From Pseudobutyrivibrio ruminis DSM 9787 (GTDB lineage: Bacteria > Bacillota > Clostridia > Lachnospirales > Lachnospiraceae), in contig NZ_OBMR01000006.1 of assembly GCF_900218035.1 (NCBI RefSeq), positions 1 through 64,000 of the forward strand: DNA of 64,000 bases. Direction: 5' to 3'. How positions within the stretch are numbered: the stretch's first letter is position 1; each line of letters begins with the position of its first letter. The translations under genes were made by a program, and so were the position numbers. This document shows positions 9,548 through 17,515 of the stretch, piece after piece. The notes under the pieces were generated by a model. The model was not told the origin of the DNA. It saw only the letters and a program-made list of their open reading frames with translations, and ran no database searches.

Positions 9548-10369
9548 TTAGATTGCGGATAGGTCAGCGAAGTCGGTTATGACGCCGTCCACGCCTAGGC
9601 GCTGGAGCGAAAGCATTTGGCCCTTGGTGTCTGGGGTGTAGCAGTAGACCATGGCGCCGGCTTCGTGGATTGCGCGAACAGTTTTAGGTGTGAGGGTCTT
9701 CATGTTGACTCCATAGTATTCGGCTGGGTATCTGGTAGGTAGGGTTGATTTACCAAAGGATGCCAGCATCATGATTGGTTGATCAGGTGCGATCTCCTTG
9801 ATTTGTGAGAGGTAATCGTACTTGAATGAAAGGAATACCACGCGGTCCAAAAGATTGTACTGGGCACATTTTTCGTAGACTTCATTGGCGAAATCAGGAT
9901 CCTCACCGATGTCTTTGAGTTCGCAAAAAATCCGCATGTTAGTAGCTTGCAAAAGAGCTAGGGTTTGATCCAGGGTTGGAATGCGCTCTAGGCGGTATTC
10001 TCTGCCGAACCATTCACCTGCGTCAACTTGCAATAGTTCTTCGTATGTATAGTCAGCGACTGATTTATCGTCGCCTGTTAGTCTTTCAAGAGTGTCGTCG
10101 TGGTAGATAACCAGCTCTCCGTCTTTGGTTTTTCTGACGTCAAATTCTACTGTTTTGGCGCCACATGCGTAGGCTCCAGCGAAGGCACTAAGGGTATTTT
10201 CGGGGTACATCCCTGAGTAGCCTCTGTGAGCTACTACCTGCACCACAATATCCTCATCAGCATTTGCTGGTAAATAATAGAATTCGTTTAAGAAAACCAG
10301 AGACAATAGCAAGGTCACCATGCTGACAGCGACGGCTCTTCTTGCTTTGAAAAAACGTGGTATTTTCAT
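9548..10369 (-). CDS. Membrane-anchored glycerophosphodiester phosphodiesterase
   Basis: A 273-residue enzyme that hydrolyses glycerophosphodiesters to glycerol-3-phosphate and an alcohol. It has an N-terminal signal/anchor (hydrophobic residues 13-31), so the catalytic domain is outside the membrane. GDPD hallmarks are visible: AHRGYSGMYPENT (His48, Arg49, Glu57), EFDVRKTKDG (Glu75, Asp77) and IYHDDTLERLTG (His90), then CELKD and the C-terminal YCYTPD...GVDGVITDFAD. Targets could be glycerophosphodiester substituents of teichoic acids or a phospholipid head group. The gene has its own candidate promoter and a strong terminator and stands between the two subunits of one exporter, which is odd. 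Ribosome site GGGGGCC precedes ATG 10369. Confidence 0.92.
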   Translation of the reverse strand: MKIPRFFKARRAVAVSMVTLLLSLVFLNEFYYLPANADEDIVVQVVAHRGYSGMYPENTLSAFAGAYACGAKTVEFDVRKTKDGELVIYHDDTLERLTGDDKSVADYTYEELLQVDAGEWFGREYRLERIPTLDQTLALLQATNMRIFCELKDIGEDPDFANEVYEKCAQYNLLDRVVFLSFKYDYLSQIKEIAPDQPIMMLASFGKSTLPTRYPAEYYGVNMKTLTPKTVRAIHEAGAMVYCYTPDTKGQMLSLQRLGVDGVITDFADLSAI

Positions 10370-10398
10370 ATTCAGGCCCCCTTTATCAAGTTACTAAT

Positions 10399-10427
10399 AT
10401 TTTACCACTAATTCAATTGTCTGACAG
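10399..10427 (-). promoter_or_regulatory. Candidate promoter of gdpD
   Basis: Minus-strand CTGTCA (10422-10427) and TAAAAT (10399-10404) with a 17-base spacer, about 30 bases before the gdpD start, inside the 119-base gap after the permease gene. The -35 is only a partial match. Confidence 0.4.
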
Positions 10428-10488
10428 TAGACCTCGAGCAAAAATATTGTCCGAAATCTAATACTGTAATTTATACAATTTGTAGTCT

Positions 10489-11298
10489 TTACAAAGCGTC
10501 TGCAAACTGAGGCTGGAGCTTCTTAAATACGTGTGTTCCAAGAAGGAAAATAACGATTGTAAAGCACCAGAAATAAAGTGTTAAGCCCGGCTTTTCCCAA
10601 AATCCTATCTGACCAATAAAGCTGTCACGATAGCCACTTGTGATGTAGTACATTGGGTTGAGCTGGAGAACAATGCTTAACCAGTTTGGAATCTTGTCAA
10701 CCATGGCATCAAAGTTCCACATGATTGGTGTTGCCCAGATGCCTACCTGTAAAAGTATGTTTACAAGCTGAGCCATATCCTTGAAGAATACGCAAAGCGA
10801 GCTTGTAAGATATATTAGTCCGATTGTAAGTACCATCATGGCACATGAATAATAAAGGGCCTGTAAAATATATGGTGTAATTGGAAATCTGTATAACAGA
10901 TAAACAAGCAAAGTAAATAATACAAAGAAGCCGTGCACAAAAAGGGATGACACTGCTTTTACAACAGGTAAAACGTTGATAGGGAATACAACCTTTTTAA
11001 CAAGATAATTGTACTCATGAAGAACAACGGTACCAGCTGAGAGTACCTCGCTAAAATAGAACCATGGAACGATACCAGCTGAAAGCCACAGTACAAATGG
11101 AGCGCTGATGCCAGCCTTTGTGCCCTGTGTACCCTGATTCAAGGCCTTATCAAAAACTATCCAGTATACAAGGATTGTAATGATTGGCTGAACGAAGGCC
11201 CAAATAACACCAAGTGTTGAGCCCGCAAACTTCTGCTTGAAATCGTTCTTAGCAAGTTTCTGTATTAATTTTTTGTTTGTTAAAATGTCTTTAATCAT
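10489..11298 (-). CDS. Polysaccharide export ABC transporter permease (Wzm/TagG-like)
   Basis: A 269-residue ABC-2 type membrane subunit with six predicted membrane spans. It begins MIKDILTNKKLIQKLAKNDFKQKFAGSTLGVIWAFVQPIITILVYW, the characteristic N-terminal amphipathic helix and first span of O-antigen and teichoic acid exporters, and ends with the YITSGYRDSFIG segment typical of the family. It would translocate an undecaprenyl-linked glycan across the membrane together with the Wzt-like ATPase at 8137-9420. It follows the first FkbH gene by seven bases. The unusual point is that gdpD separates it from its ATPase. Confidence 0.92.
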   Translation of the reverse strand: MIKDILTNKKLIQKLAKNDFKQKFAGSTLGVIWAFVQPIITILVYWIVFDKALNQGTQGTKAGISAPFVLWLSAGIVPWFYFSEVLSAGTVVLHEYNYLVKKVVFPINVLPVVKAVSSLFVHGFFVLFTLLVYLLYRFPITPYILQALYYSCAMMVLTIGLIYLTSSLCVFFKDMAQLVNILLQVGIWATPIMWNFDAMVDKIPNWLSIVLQLNPMYYITSGYRDSFIGQIGFWEKPGLTLYFWCFTIVIFLLGTHVFKKLQPQFADAL

Positions 11299-11305
11299 AA
11301 TATTC

Positions 11306-13081
11306 CTAATTCATTTTTATGTGCTTATTCTGATTCTCGTAACCACTTAAGTCAAGAGTCCAATCTGATGAGCCATCTTCCTTTTCTTCTACAAGTGTAA
11401 ATCCCATATCTCCGTAGAAGTTCTTAACCATTTTGTTTTTAGCTGTTGGAAGATAATGACCTCGAAGCTCCTTAACTCCACGAGCCTTAAGGCGTGCTAC
11501 CAATTCGTCCATCATAGCAAATTCCATATCGCGCTTGAGTACACGACAGCTCATAAGCCATAGATCAATGTCACATGCGTCTCCATCAACATGGCCAATA
11601 GCAACGGTAACAACACCATTATCGCCAAACTTATCAATAAGCTTTCCGTAAAGAGTGACATAGTTTGAATCAGCTGCAGTCTCCTCAATTTCTGTTTGAG
11701 TGAAACGCTTTGTTGTAAGGTTGAACTGATTTGACTTGTTTGTAAGCTGAGCAATGCGGGCCATGTAAACTGGCGCAAAGCTATCTATTTCTGCCTGCAT
11801 CTCTAATGAATCGAGATACTGGCCATAATCAGTGAAACTGCTTTGAAGCTTAGCTCTTGCAGCGTTCTCCTGATACATTTCATTTCTCTTTAAATCGTCC
11901 GCCGAAATGTTTGTTGCTTCAAAAAAGCCTGAGCGGTCAATTGTCTGAATGTAGTGAACCACATTATCAAGCTCTGGTGCACATACACCCTTAAGCTGCT
12001 CTGTTACAATGTGGCGCTCTGCTGGATTGTCATCAACAAATACCAAGCTTTCTGGAAGAAGGGTAAGCTCTGATGCAATGTCTTCAAAGTTTTTATCCTT
12101 TGGATCCCAGTTGGCCTTGATTGAAATGAAATCCTTTTCCTGGAATTCACTATCTGGATGGTTAATACCTGCAATAGCGTTTTCCATATCATTTTTTGAA
12201 TCTACATTTAATATTATACCAAGCTGCTGATGTGCTTTAAGGTAACGTTGGAACTCTGTGTATGCCTGTCCCTCTGCTTCCTCTGGACCAAGGACAATGC
12301 CATCTACACCATCATCACCGATAACGCCGCCCCAAAGAGTGTTGTCCAAATCAAGAACAAATCCCTTTTTATTCTTTCCAAGAAGTGACTTGATAATGTT
12401 GGCCACATTGAAAGAAAGTGATGGGATTGCTGGAACACACATAGCGTATTTGTACATGTACCAGTAGAATGGATCAGACCATTCCTTTAAACCATAATCT
12501 GCTGAAATGTAATTGATATCGCAGATATAAAAATTCTCTGTAGACATTGCATAGTCATACATGCGCTGATTTAAGCGTGTGATGAAGTTCATGGAACCAC
12601 GGTAATCGTATGCATCTCTGTTGCCAAGAAGTCTGAATAAAGGCATTTCGAAATTGTTCTGGATGATTGGGCAATTGTACTTTTCAGCAAGTGTCTTCCA
12701 GATTGTTTCGAACTTTGCATACTGTGCATCTAAAAGCTCATCAACTGCCGCCATATCCATTGCGAGATTTGGGTAGCTTGTGATGTTACGATTGCTAGTG
12801 CACACATAAATGATGTCAGGTGCAAATTCCTCTAACTCAGGATTAGGAAATACAGCATCCTCGTAATACTTGTTGTATTCGCTCTCGTAAAACTCTGGAC
12901 GAATGCCATTGTTAAGCAAGAACAATTCAAGCATAAGAATGATATTGGCAGTAGTGCCTCCGCCAAGAACAGCTATCTTCTTGTCTATAAACTTTGTATC
13001 TGTAGCAAGAAGCTCTTTTTTAATTCTCTTTTTCTTTGATAGTAAATAATCGCTATCAAATGGATACTCTAATTCCTTCAT
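11306..13081 (-). CDS. FkbH-like HAD protein (copy 1)
   Basis: A 591-residue protein of the FkbH family. Residues 35-210 form the SGNH-like N-terminal domain (KKIAVLGGGTTANIIL). The HAD core begins at FVLDLDNTLWGG (nucleophile region 244-248), followed by INVDSKNDMENA and LVFVDDNPAERHIV. The C-terminal part resembles a GNAT-type acyltransferase (YLPTAKNKMVKNFYGDMGF). Characterised FkbH proteins take 1,3-bisphosphoglycerate, remove the phosphate and load glyceryl onto an acyl carrier protein. A GTG two codons upstream is in frame, but AGAGG is five bases from ATG 13081, which is chosen. No carrier protein gene is adjacent here; one lies beside copy 2 at 45 kb. Exact substrate is unknown. Confidence 0.85.
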   Translation of the reverse strand: MKELEYPFDSDYLLSKKKRIKKELLATDTKFIDKKIAVLGGGTTANIILMLELFLLNNGIRPEFYESEYNKYYEDAVFPNPELEEFAPDIIYVCTSNRNITSYPNLAMDMAAVDELLDAQYAKFETIWKTLAEKYNCPIIQNNFEMPLFRLLGNRDAYDYRGSMNFITRLNQRMYDYAMSTENFYICDINYISADYGLKEWSDPFYWYMYKYAMCVPAIPSLSFNVANIIKSLLGKNKKGFVLDLDNTLWGGVIGDDGVDGIVLGPEEAEGQAYTEFQRYLKAHQQLGIILNVDSKNDMENAIAGINHPDSEFQEKDFISIKANWDPKDKNFEDIASELTLLPESLVFVDDNPAERHIVTEQLKGVCAPELDNVVHYIQTIDRSGFFEATNISADDLKRNEMYQENAARAKLQSSFTDYGQYLDSLEMQAEIDSFAPVYMARIAQLTNKSNQFNLTTKRFTQTEIEETAADSNYVTLYGKLIDKFGDNGVVTVAIGHVDGDACDIDLWLMSCRVLKRDMEFAMMDELVARLKARGVKELRGHYLPTAKNKMVKNFYGDMGFTLVEEKEDGSSDWTLDLSGYENQNKHIKMN

Positions 13082-13096
13082 AAGCACCTCTTAAAC

Positions 13097-15088
13097 TTAT
13101 TTATTCACAGCAGACATACCGCCATCAGAATAATATCTGTAAATGCTAACATCGTCATTTGTAAAAACTAGTTTTAACTTTGGACTGTTTTCCCAATAGT
13201 CCGGATGATTCAATTCGGTAACAACCAAATAATCAACACCACTCATTTCCATATCCGCTTCTGCAACTGCAGTATCCTCGCTAAAGAATTTTTCATTGAT
13301 GGAAAGCATGGCCTCAACCTGCTTTTCTGTGATGTCAGAATAGTCGTAGCCTTCTATATATACCTGACGTTCAGAAAAAGCGCTGCAGTAGAAATAGATG
13401 CTTCTGTAATCTAAATCCTCTGTGAATCTATCTACAGCAACCAATGAATCCTCAGCTGTGTTGTCTCTGAGCCATAAATAAGCTTCCATTGTGTCGGCAG
13501 AAACAAGATCCTGACGGTCTCCTGCCTCTGATTCATAAACAGCTTCTTGTTTGATATCATCGTAGCAAAAATATGCAATATCGATTATTAAAAAGGCTGT
13601 TCCAATGCCAAAGAAAAGGTATGTGACATATGAAATCAATGTCTTTTTGTTTTCGATAAGATATTTCATTGCACCGTAGAAGATAAAGGCTGCATTTGTA
13701 ATAACGAAATATCCCTGAGACAATCCTGGCACGCTAACTGAACAAAAGGCAACAACGCCAATAATTACAGAGCCTATTACGAACCAGTCAAATATATCTC
13801 CAATAACTTTTTCTTTGATAAGTGTTCTGAACTTGCTGTATGCAAAAGCTGTGAAAGCTAAAATGCAAGGACCAACAATACATACAATGCAAAGAAGAAC
13901 AGCAATAATCACCCATGGGAACGCCATATAATCAAGACCAAGCTTTGAGAAAACCTGGCCTACACGGCTGGCATCAAGTGTGCCTGCTGGTGTAACTTCC
14001 ATGGCTCTGTTGTTTGAGCCAGATGGATTTAATCCAACGGTGACTATCATGTATGTAAGTACAAATCCTAGTGATGCACAAAATACATAGAAGAATCTAG
14101 GCATGTGAATCTTTTTAACCAGGATTGACTCAACAATAAATACTGACCAGGAAATTGTCACAAGAACGATTCCTGTAGTTCCCTTGAAGCCAGTGGCAGT
14201 AGCAGCTAAAAGATAGATTGCTATCATCACCCTGACAGAGAACTTGTCGTACCAAACCTCTACTAAAACATCTACCAAAAGAACTGTAACAGAAAGGGCA
14301 AGTCCCATGGCATTACCGTTTCCAAACAAATGATTATTCAACCAAGATGTTGGAAGCTTTGCTCCAACAACATTTACAGGAAGTAAGCAAATGCAAGAAA
14401 CTAGCAATCCTGCATAGTAAGAATAGTATCTAAAGCCACGAATACTTCTGTTGCCACGTAGTCTCTCACCTATGATCATCATGGCAAGAGTAAGTGGCCA
14501 CGCACAAATCAAAGCATTGCCATTTATGTATAACCTAAATGCATCCATGCCAAAGATGTGCTTGCACATGGCAAAAATAAGCTCATAAAAATAATGATAA
14601 TAAAATGTAAGGCCAGAGATTCTAATATCTCCATTTGGAAAAGAACGGCTCAAGGATACAATGTTTCCTGTATGGAAAAGAAAATCATGGTAAACCTGAG
14701 TAGTCTGTCCTGATAAGGCGCCTGCATATTTAAGCTGGAAATTGATAGTAGAAACTATAAAAATAAATCCAAATATAATTATCCCAAGCCATTTAAAATG
14801 TTCGTAGGCATTGTAAACTGATGGGCGTCCCTTTTTGAAATAACGGATAAAAGCTATCACAGAAAGGACTGGACCAGCTATGGCAATAAGGCCATTAACG
14901 CCGATTATTGACTCGATAAAATAAATTGTAGCAAGACAGATGAAGCCTAGAAAGAATCCAGATAAAAGTCTGGTGTATGCCTTTAATCGTCTAGGCAAAA
15001 GGAACTCCACAAGGAGCATTCCTGGCACCTGTATCCAAAAAATAACATATAACCAAAATATTACTGTAATTGCAAAGCTAAAAGTCAT
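13097..15088 (-). CDS. Polytopic GT-C-like membrane protein
   Basis: A 663-residue protein with roughly a dozen membrane spans over residues 1-510 and a soluble C-terminal domain of about 130 residues. The first long extracytoplasmic loop carries YHDFLFHTGNIVSLSRSFPNGD, an acidic/His loop in the position where GT-C glycosyltransferases keep their catalytic Asp; PNGD...TFYYHYFYELIFA follows. The C-terminal domain (VSADTMEAYLWLRDNTAEDSLVAVDRF) resembles the soluble tail of predicted mannosyl/arabinosyl-type transferases that use polyprenyl-phosphate sugars. It overlaps thymidine kinase by one base (TAATG). It probably adds a sugar to the glycan outside the membrane; donor and acceptor cannot be inferred. 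Confidence 0.7.
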   Translation of the reverse strand: MTFSFAITVIFWLYVIFWIQVPGMLLVEFLLPRRLKAYTRLLSGFFLGFICLATIYFIESIIGVNGLIAIAGPVLSVIAFIRYFKKGRPSVYNAYEHFKWLGIIIFGFIFIVSTINFQLKYAGALSGQTTQVYHDFLFHTGNIVSLSRSFPNGDIRISGLTFYYHYFYELIFAMCKHIFGMDAFRLYINGNALICAWPLTLAMMIIGERLRGNRSIRGFRYYSYYAGLLVSCICLLPVNVVGAKLPTSWLNNHLFGNGNAMGLALSVTVLLVDVLVEVWYDKFSVRVMIAIYLLAATATGFKGTTGIVLVTISWSVFIVESILVKKIHMPRFFYVFCASLGFVLTYMIVTVGLNPSGSNNRAMEVTPAGTLDASRVGQVFSKLGLDYMAFPWVIIAVLLCIVCIVGPCILAFTAFAYSKFRTLIKEKVIGDIFDWFVIGSVIIGVVAFCSVSVPGLSQGYFVITNAAFIFYGAMKYLIENKKTLISYVTYLFFGIGTAFLIIDIAYFCYDDIKQEAVYESEAGDRQDLVSADTMEAYLWLRDNTAEDSLVAVDRFTEDLDYRSIYFYCSAFSERQVYIEGYDYSDITEKQVEAMLSINEKFFSEDTAVAEADMEMSGVDYLVVTELNHPDYWENSPKLKLVFTNDDVSIYRYYSDGGMSAVNK

Positions 15089-15669
15089 TAACTCTCCTCT
15101 TTCTCATCTGGGGCAAGCTGTCCCAGTTTAAAGTGCTTGCGGCAGAGTGCCACATAGGAGTCGTTTGCTCCAAGCATAACCTGTGGGCCTGAGCGTACAA
15201 CTCCGCCTTCATTATATCTAGTGTTGCAAGTGGCTTTACGACCGCACCAGCACACTGTTTTAACCTCGTGAATAACATCAGCGATTGTGATAAGTCGTTC
15301 TGAGCCTGGGAAAAGCTTATTTCTGAAATCTGCTCTAAGGCCATAAGCAACAACAGGCACATCCATAAAATCAACTATGTCAGATAGAAAATCTACCTGC
15401 TCTGGGGTTGCGAACTGTACCTCATCAACAATGATGCAATCATATTTTTTTACTTCCTCCTCAGGCATTTTTATTAAATCCTCAAGGAAGACGCATTCGT
15501 TCTCCAAGCCGATTCTAGAGCGAACAACACGCTCGCCGAATCTAGTATCCATTTCTGGCTTAACTAAAAGCGCATTCTGACCAACTTCCTGATAGTTGAA
15601 ATGAGTCATAAGGGCATTAGCTGTCTTTGAAGAACCCATAGCTCCATAATAATAGTACAATTTTGCCAT
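15088..15669 (-). CDS. tdk: Thymidine kinase
   Basis: A 193-residue TK1-type enzyme that phosphorylates thymidine with ATP. It has the P-loop variant GAMGSSKTANAL near residue 9, the catalytic DEVQF motif, the lasso-type substrate loop (VRSGPQVMLGANDSYVALCRKHF) and a zinc ribbon made of VCWCGRKATC and the later CRKH. Length matches the family. It is the first gene behind the strong promoter at 15733-15761 and is translationally coupled (TAATG) to the GT-C-like gene, so a nucleotide-salvage gene leads a polysaccharide operon. This may be chance, or a way to link dTDP-sugar supply to glycan synthesis; no rml genes are visible. Confidence 0.95.
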   Translation of the reverse strand: MAKLYYYYGAMGSSKTANALMTHFNYQEVGQNALLVKPEMDTRFGERVVRSRIGLENECVFLEDLIKMPEEEVKKYDCIIVDEVQFATPEQVDFLSDIVDFMDVPVVAYGLRADFRNKLFPGSERLITIADVIHEVKTVCWCGRKATCNTRYNEGGVVRSGPQVMLGANDSYVALCRKHFKLGQLAPDEKEES

Positions 15670-15691
15670 ACAAAAAACCCCTTTACATAAA

Positions 15692-15719
15692 TTGACAGAA
15701 GACCAAGCTTAGCCTTCTG
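15692..15719 (-). promoter_or_regulatory. Leader hairpin between GGDEF gene and tdk
   Basis: GACAGAAG (15692-15699) pairs with CTTCTGTC (15712-15719). It lies in the tdk leader downstream of its promoter and also after the GGDEF stop. The following T-run is weak, so it may be a poor terminator or a simple leader structure. Confidence 0.4.
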
Positions 15720-15732
15720 TCTGGTTATAAAT

Positions 15733-15761
15733 ATTTTAATAATTACTTGTTTAAAAGTCAA
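15733..15761 (-). promoter_or_regulatory. Promoter of tdk/polysaccharide operon
   Basis: Minus-strand TTGACT (15756-15761) and TAAAAT (15733-15738) separated by exactly 17 bases, 64 bases before the tdk start codon. The -35 overlaps the stop codon of the GGDEF gene. This is the best sigma-A-type promoter seen upstream of the first polysaccharide locus. Confidence 0.75.
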
Positions 15762-17365
15762 AAAACTTTGTCCCATGCAAGAGTCTCTAATTCTGTAGCT
15801 CTGTGGATAATTCGAGCATTAGCCTTGCCATGGTTCTTAACAAAATACAATGCTAAATCTGCAGCATTCATATAATCCCATGCTCTATTGAGTGGTCTAG
15901 GAATATGATTAACAATTCCTTGGGAAACTGTGACCTTTCCTATTCCAAGTGCCTCGCCGGCGATTTCCATGGATTTCTGTATATGACGAGCGACTTCTTT
16001 TATCTGCTCATCTGTCATGTCATAGTAGTAAATAATGAATTCGTCACCACCATATCTTGCAACGAAGATCTTGTCATCTTCAACACTCTTTAAGATGTTT
16101 GCAAGCATCACTAAAAGCTCATCACCCTTGGCGTGACCGTATGTGTCGTTTACTTCCTTGAAGAAATCGATATCCATCATTTCAACAGCAAGTGTTTTAC
16201 CCTGCTCGTTTGCTAACACAAAAAGCTCATCGATGACTGCATTGAGCTTAAGTCTGTTGGCAATGCCTGTAAGAGGATCTGTCTCTGCGGCAGCCGAAAG
16301 GAACAGATTCTTTGTGCGCTGCTGAGCAAGCTCTGAACGAAGACGAAGAGTGGTCAAAAATGAACGCTTATTATCAACTGTTTTGATAGTGTTATATCTA
16401 TAATAGTTGCTGTAACTAGCCATGAGGCGTTCTTTATCGCCCAATGCTTCGTACATCTTAATCTTGTACTCTTCAAGGAATACTCTTAGATTTATTAAAT
16501 CGTCTTTTGATAAAACCTGTTCAGTCCTATCAAACATCTTTTGAAGTTCCTGATAGTCTTTTTCTTCTGTGAGTATTTCAATAAGCTGCTTAGCCTCATC
16601 AAAATAAACAATATATTCCTGGCAAGCATAGAATGACTCCAGGCAAAGTGCCTTCATTTCCTGAATCTTTGCTGTGTCATTTTTAAACTTGTAGTATACG
16701 TATCTAGCAATTCTAATATCGAAAAGATCATTTATCTCTGGGTATTTAGCAATTATCTTTTCCATCTCTGCAAGTGCCTGATCCGCGCTTTCCTCATCCT
16801 TAAGGATTACATATAGCTTTACAATAAAAGCGTAATCCCCTGCCATAAGGCTAAGCTTGAAATCTTCGTCATCTATGAAACTGCAACATTCAATGGAACG
16901 GTAATGATATTCTAGTGCTCGCTCGATAGCATCCATTTCCTCGCATAAAGAAGCAAAATTAGAACACGCCATAGCTTCAATGGCGTACAATCTGTGAGCC
17001 CTGGCGATTTCCATGGCATTAATGAAATAATCTTCGCTAGTGATGAAATGACCTTCACTTCTGAAAATAATACCTAGCTCATTGTAGCATCTGCATAAGA
17101 GCTCGTATTCGTCTGTTTTGGCGAGGCCTCGAACGCCTGCCGACATGTAATATAAAGCTTGCGAATAGTCCTGATTCTGGCAACATGCATCGCCAAGAGC
17201 ACAGCTTGCATAATCCTTTAAATCCTCGTTTCCGCATTCCTGTGCTAAATCAAACAAATCGCAAGCAAAGCTAAGGTGTTTTTCGTTATCCACCTTTCGA
17301 TACTTGTTTACGTTTCTGATAAGTTCCTGTACTTCCGGAGCTTGCTTACTCAACAATTCTTCCAC
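15758..17365 (-). CDS. TPR-repeat diguanylate cyclase (GGDEF)
   Basis: A 535-residue cytosolic protein without membrane spans. Residues 20-330 are helical TPR-like repeats (for example ALYYMSAGVRGLAKTDEYELLCRCYNELG and ALEYHYRSIECC), and residues 365-525 are a GGDEF domain: DPLTGIANRLKLN, MMDIDFFKEVNDTYGHAKGDELL and the intact active site ARYGGDEF. It should make cyclic-di-GMP from two GTP. No RxxD inhibitory site is evident just before GGDEF. The TPR part probably binds a protein or peptide signal, as in the family's SpoIIE/RapH-like sensors. Start is GTG at 17365 behind GAGGGGAAG. It has its own promoter and a leader with three perfect hairpins. The adjoining polysaccharide genes are plausible c-di-GMP-regulated targets, but this is inference. 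Confidence 0.9.
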   Translation of the reverse strand: MEELLSKQAPEVQELIRNVNKYRKVDNEKHLSFACDLFDLAQECGNEDLKDYASCALGDACCQNQDYSQALYYMSAGVRGLAKTDEYELLCRCYNELGIIFRSEGHFITSEDYFINAMEIARAHRLYAIEAMACSNFASLCEEMDAIERALEYHYRSIECCSFIDDEDFKLSLMAGDYAFIVKLYVILKDEESADQALAEMEKIIAKYPEINDLFDIRIARYVYYKFKNDTAKIQEMKALCLESFYACQEYIVYFDEAKQLIEILTEEKDYQELQKMFDRTEQVLSKDDLINLRVFLEEYKIKMYEALGDKERLMASYSNYYRYNTIKTVDNKRSFLTTLRLRSELAQQRTKNLFLSAAAETDPLTGIANRLKLNAVIDELFVLANEQGKTLAVEMMDIDFFKEVNDTYGHAKGDELLVMLANILKSVEDDKIFVARYGGDEFIIYYYDMTDEQIKEVARHIQKSMEIAGEALGIGKVTVSQGIVNHIPRPLNRAWDYMNAADLALYFVKNHGKANARIIHRATELETLAWDKVF

Positions 17366-17382
17366 TTATTCTTCCCCTCGGT

Positions 17383-17453
17383 CAAAATCCATTTTGCAGC
17401 CCTAAGCTGTACAGGGGAATCCTTTCCCCTACTGGTAAAATCCGAATTTTACC
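17383..17453 (-). promoter_or_regulatory. Structured 5' leader of the GGDEF gene (three tandem hairpins)
   Basis: Three perfect inverted repeats stand in tandem: GGTAAAAT/ATTTTACC (17434-17453), AGGGGAA/TTCCCCT (17413-17430) and CAAAAT/ATTTTG (17383-17396). Flanking ACAGGG and CCCTGT can also pair and enclose the first two. All lie between the TATAAT box and the GTG start, so they would be in the mRNA leader. The layout does not match the c-di-GMP riboswitch consensus I know. Confidence 0.6.
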
Positions 17454-17465
17454 CTGTTGGGGCGT

Positions 17466-17494
17466 ATTATAACATGATTCTTAGACCGTGACTA
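17466..17494 (-). promoter_or_regulatory. Promoter of the GGDEF gene
   Basis: Minus-strand TATAAT (17466-17471) preceded by TG one base upstream (extended -10) and, 17 bases away, TAGTCA (17489-17494). About 100 bases before the start codon. Confidence 0.65.
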
Positions 17495-17515
17495 CAATTA
17501 ATTGTGCGAAAAATT

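Noticed and set aside
15692-15719. Strong terminator for the GGDEF gene
   Set aside because: Only an eight-base stem and a broken T-run follow; kept as a leader hairpin with low confidence.
17383-17453. c-di-GMP riboswitch (GEMM)
   Set aside because: The hairpins are simple perfect stems without the GEMM tetraloop/receptor and conserved junction bases.
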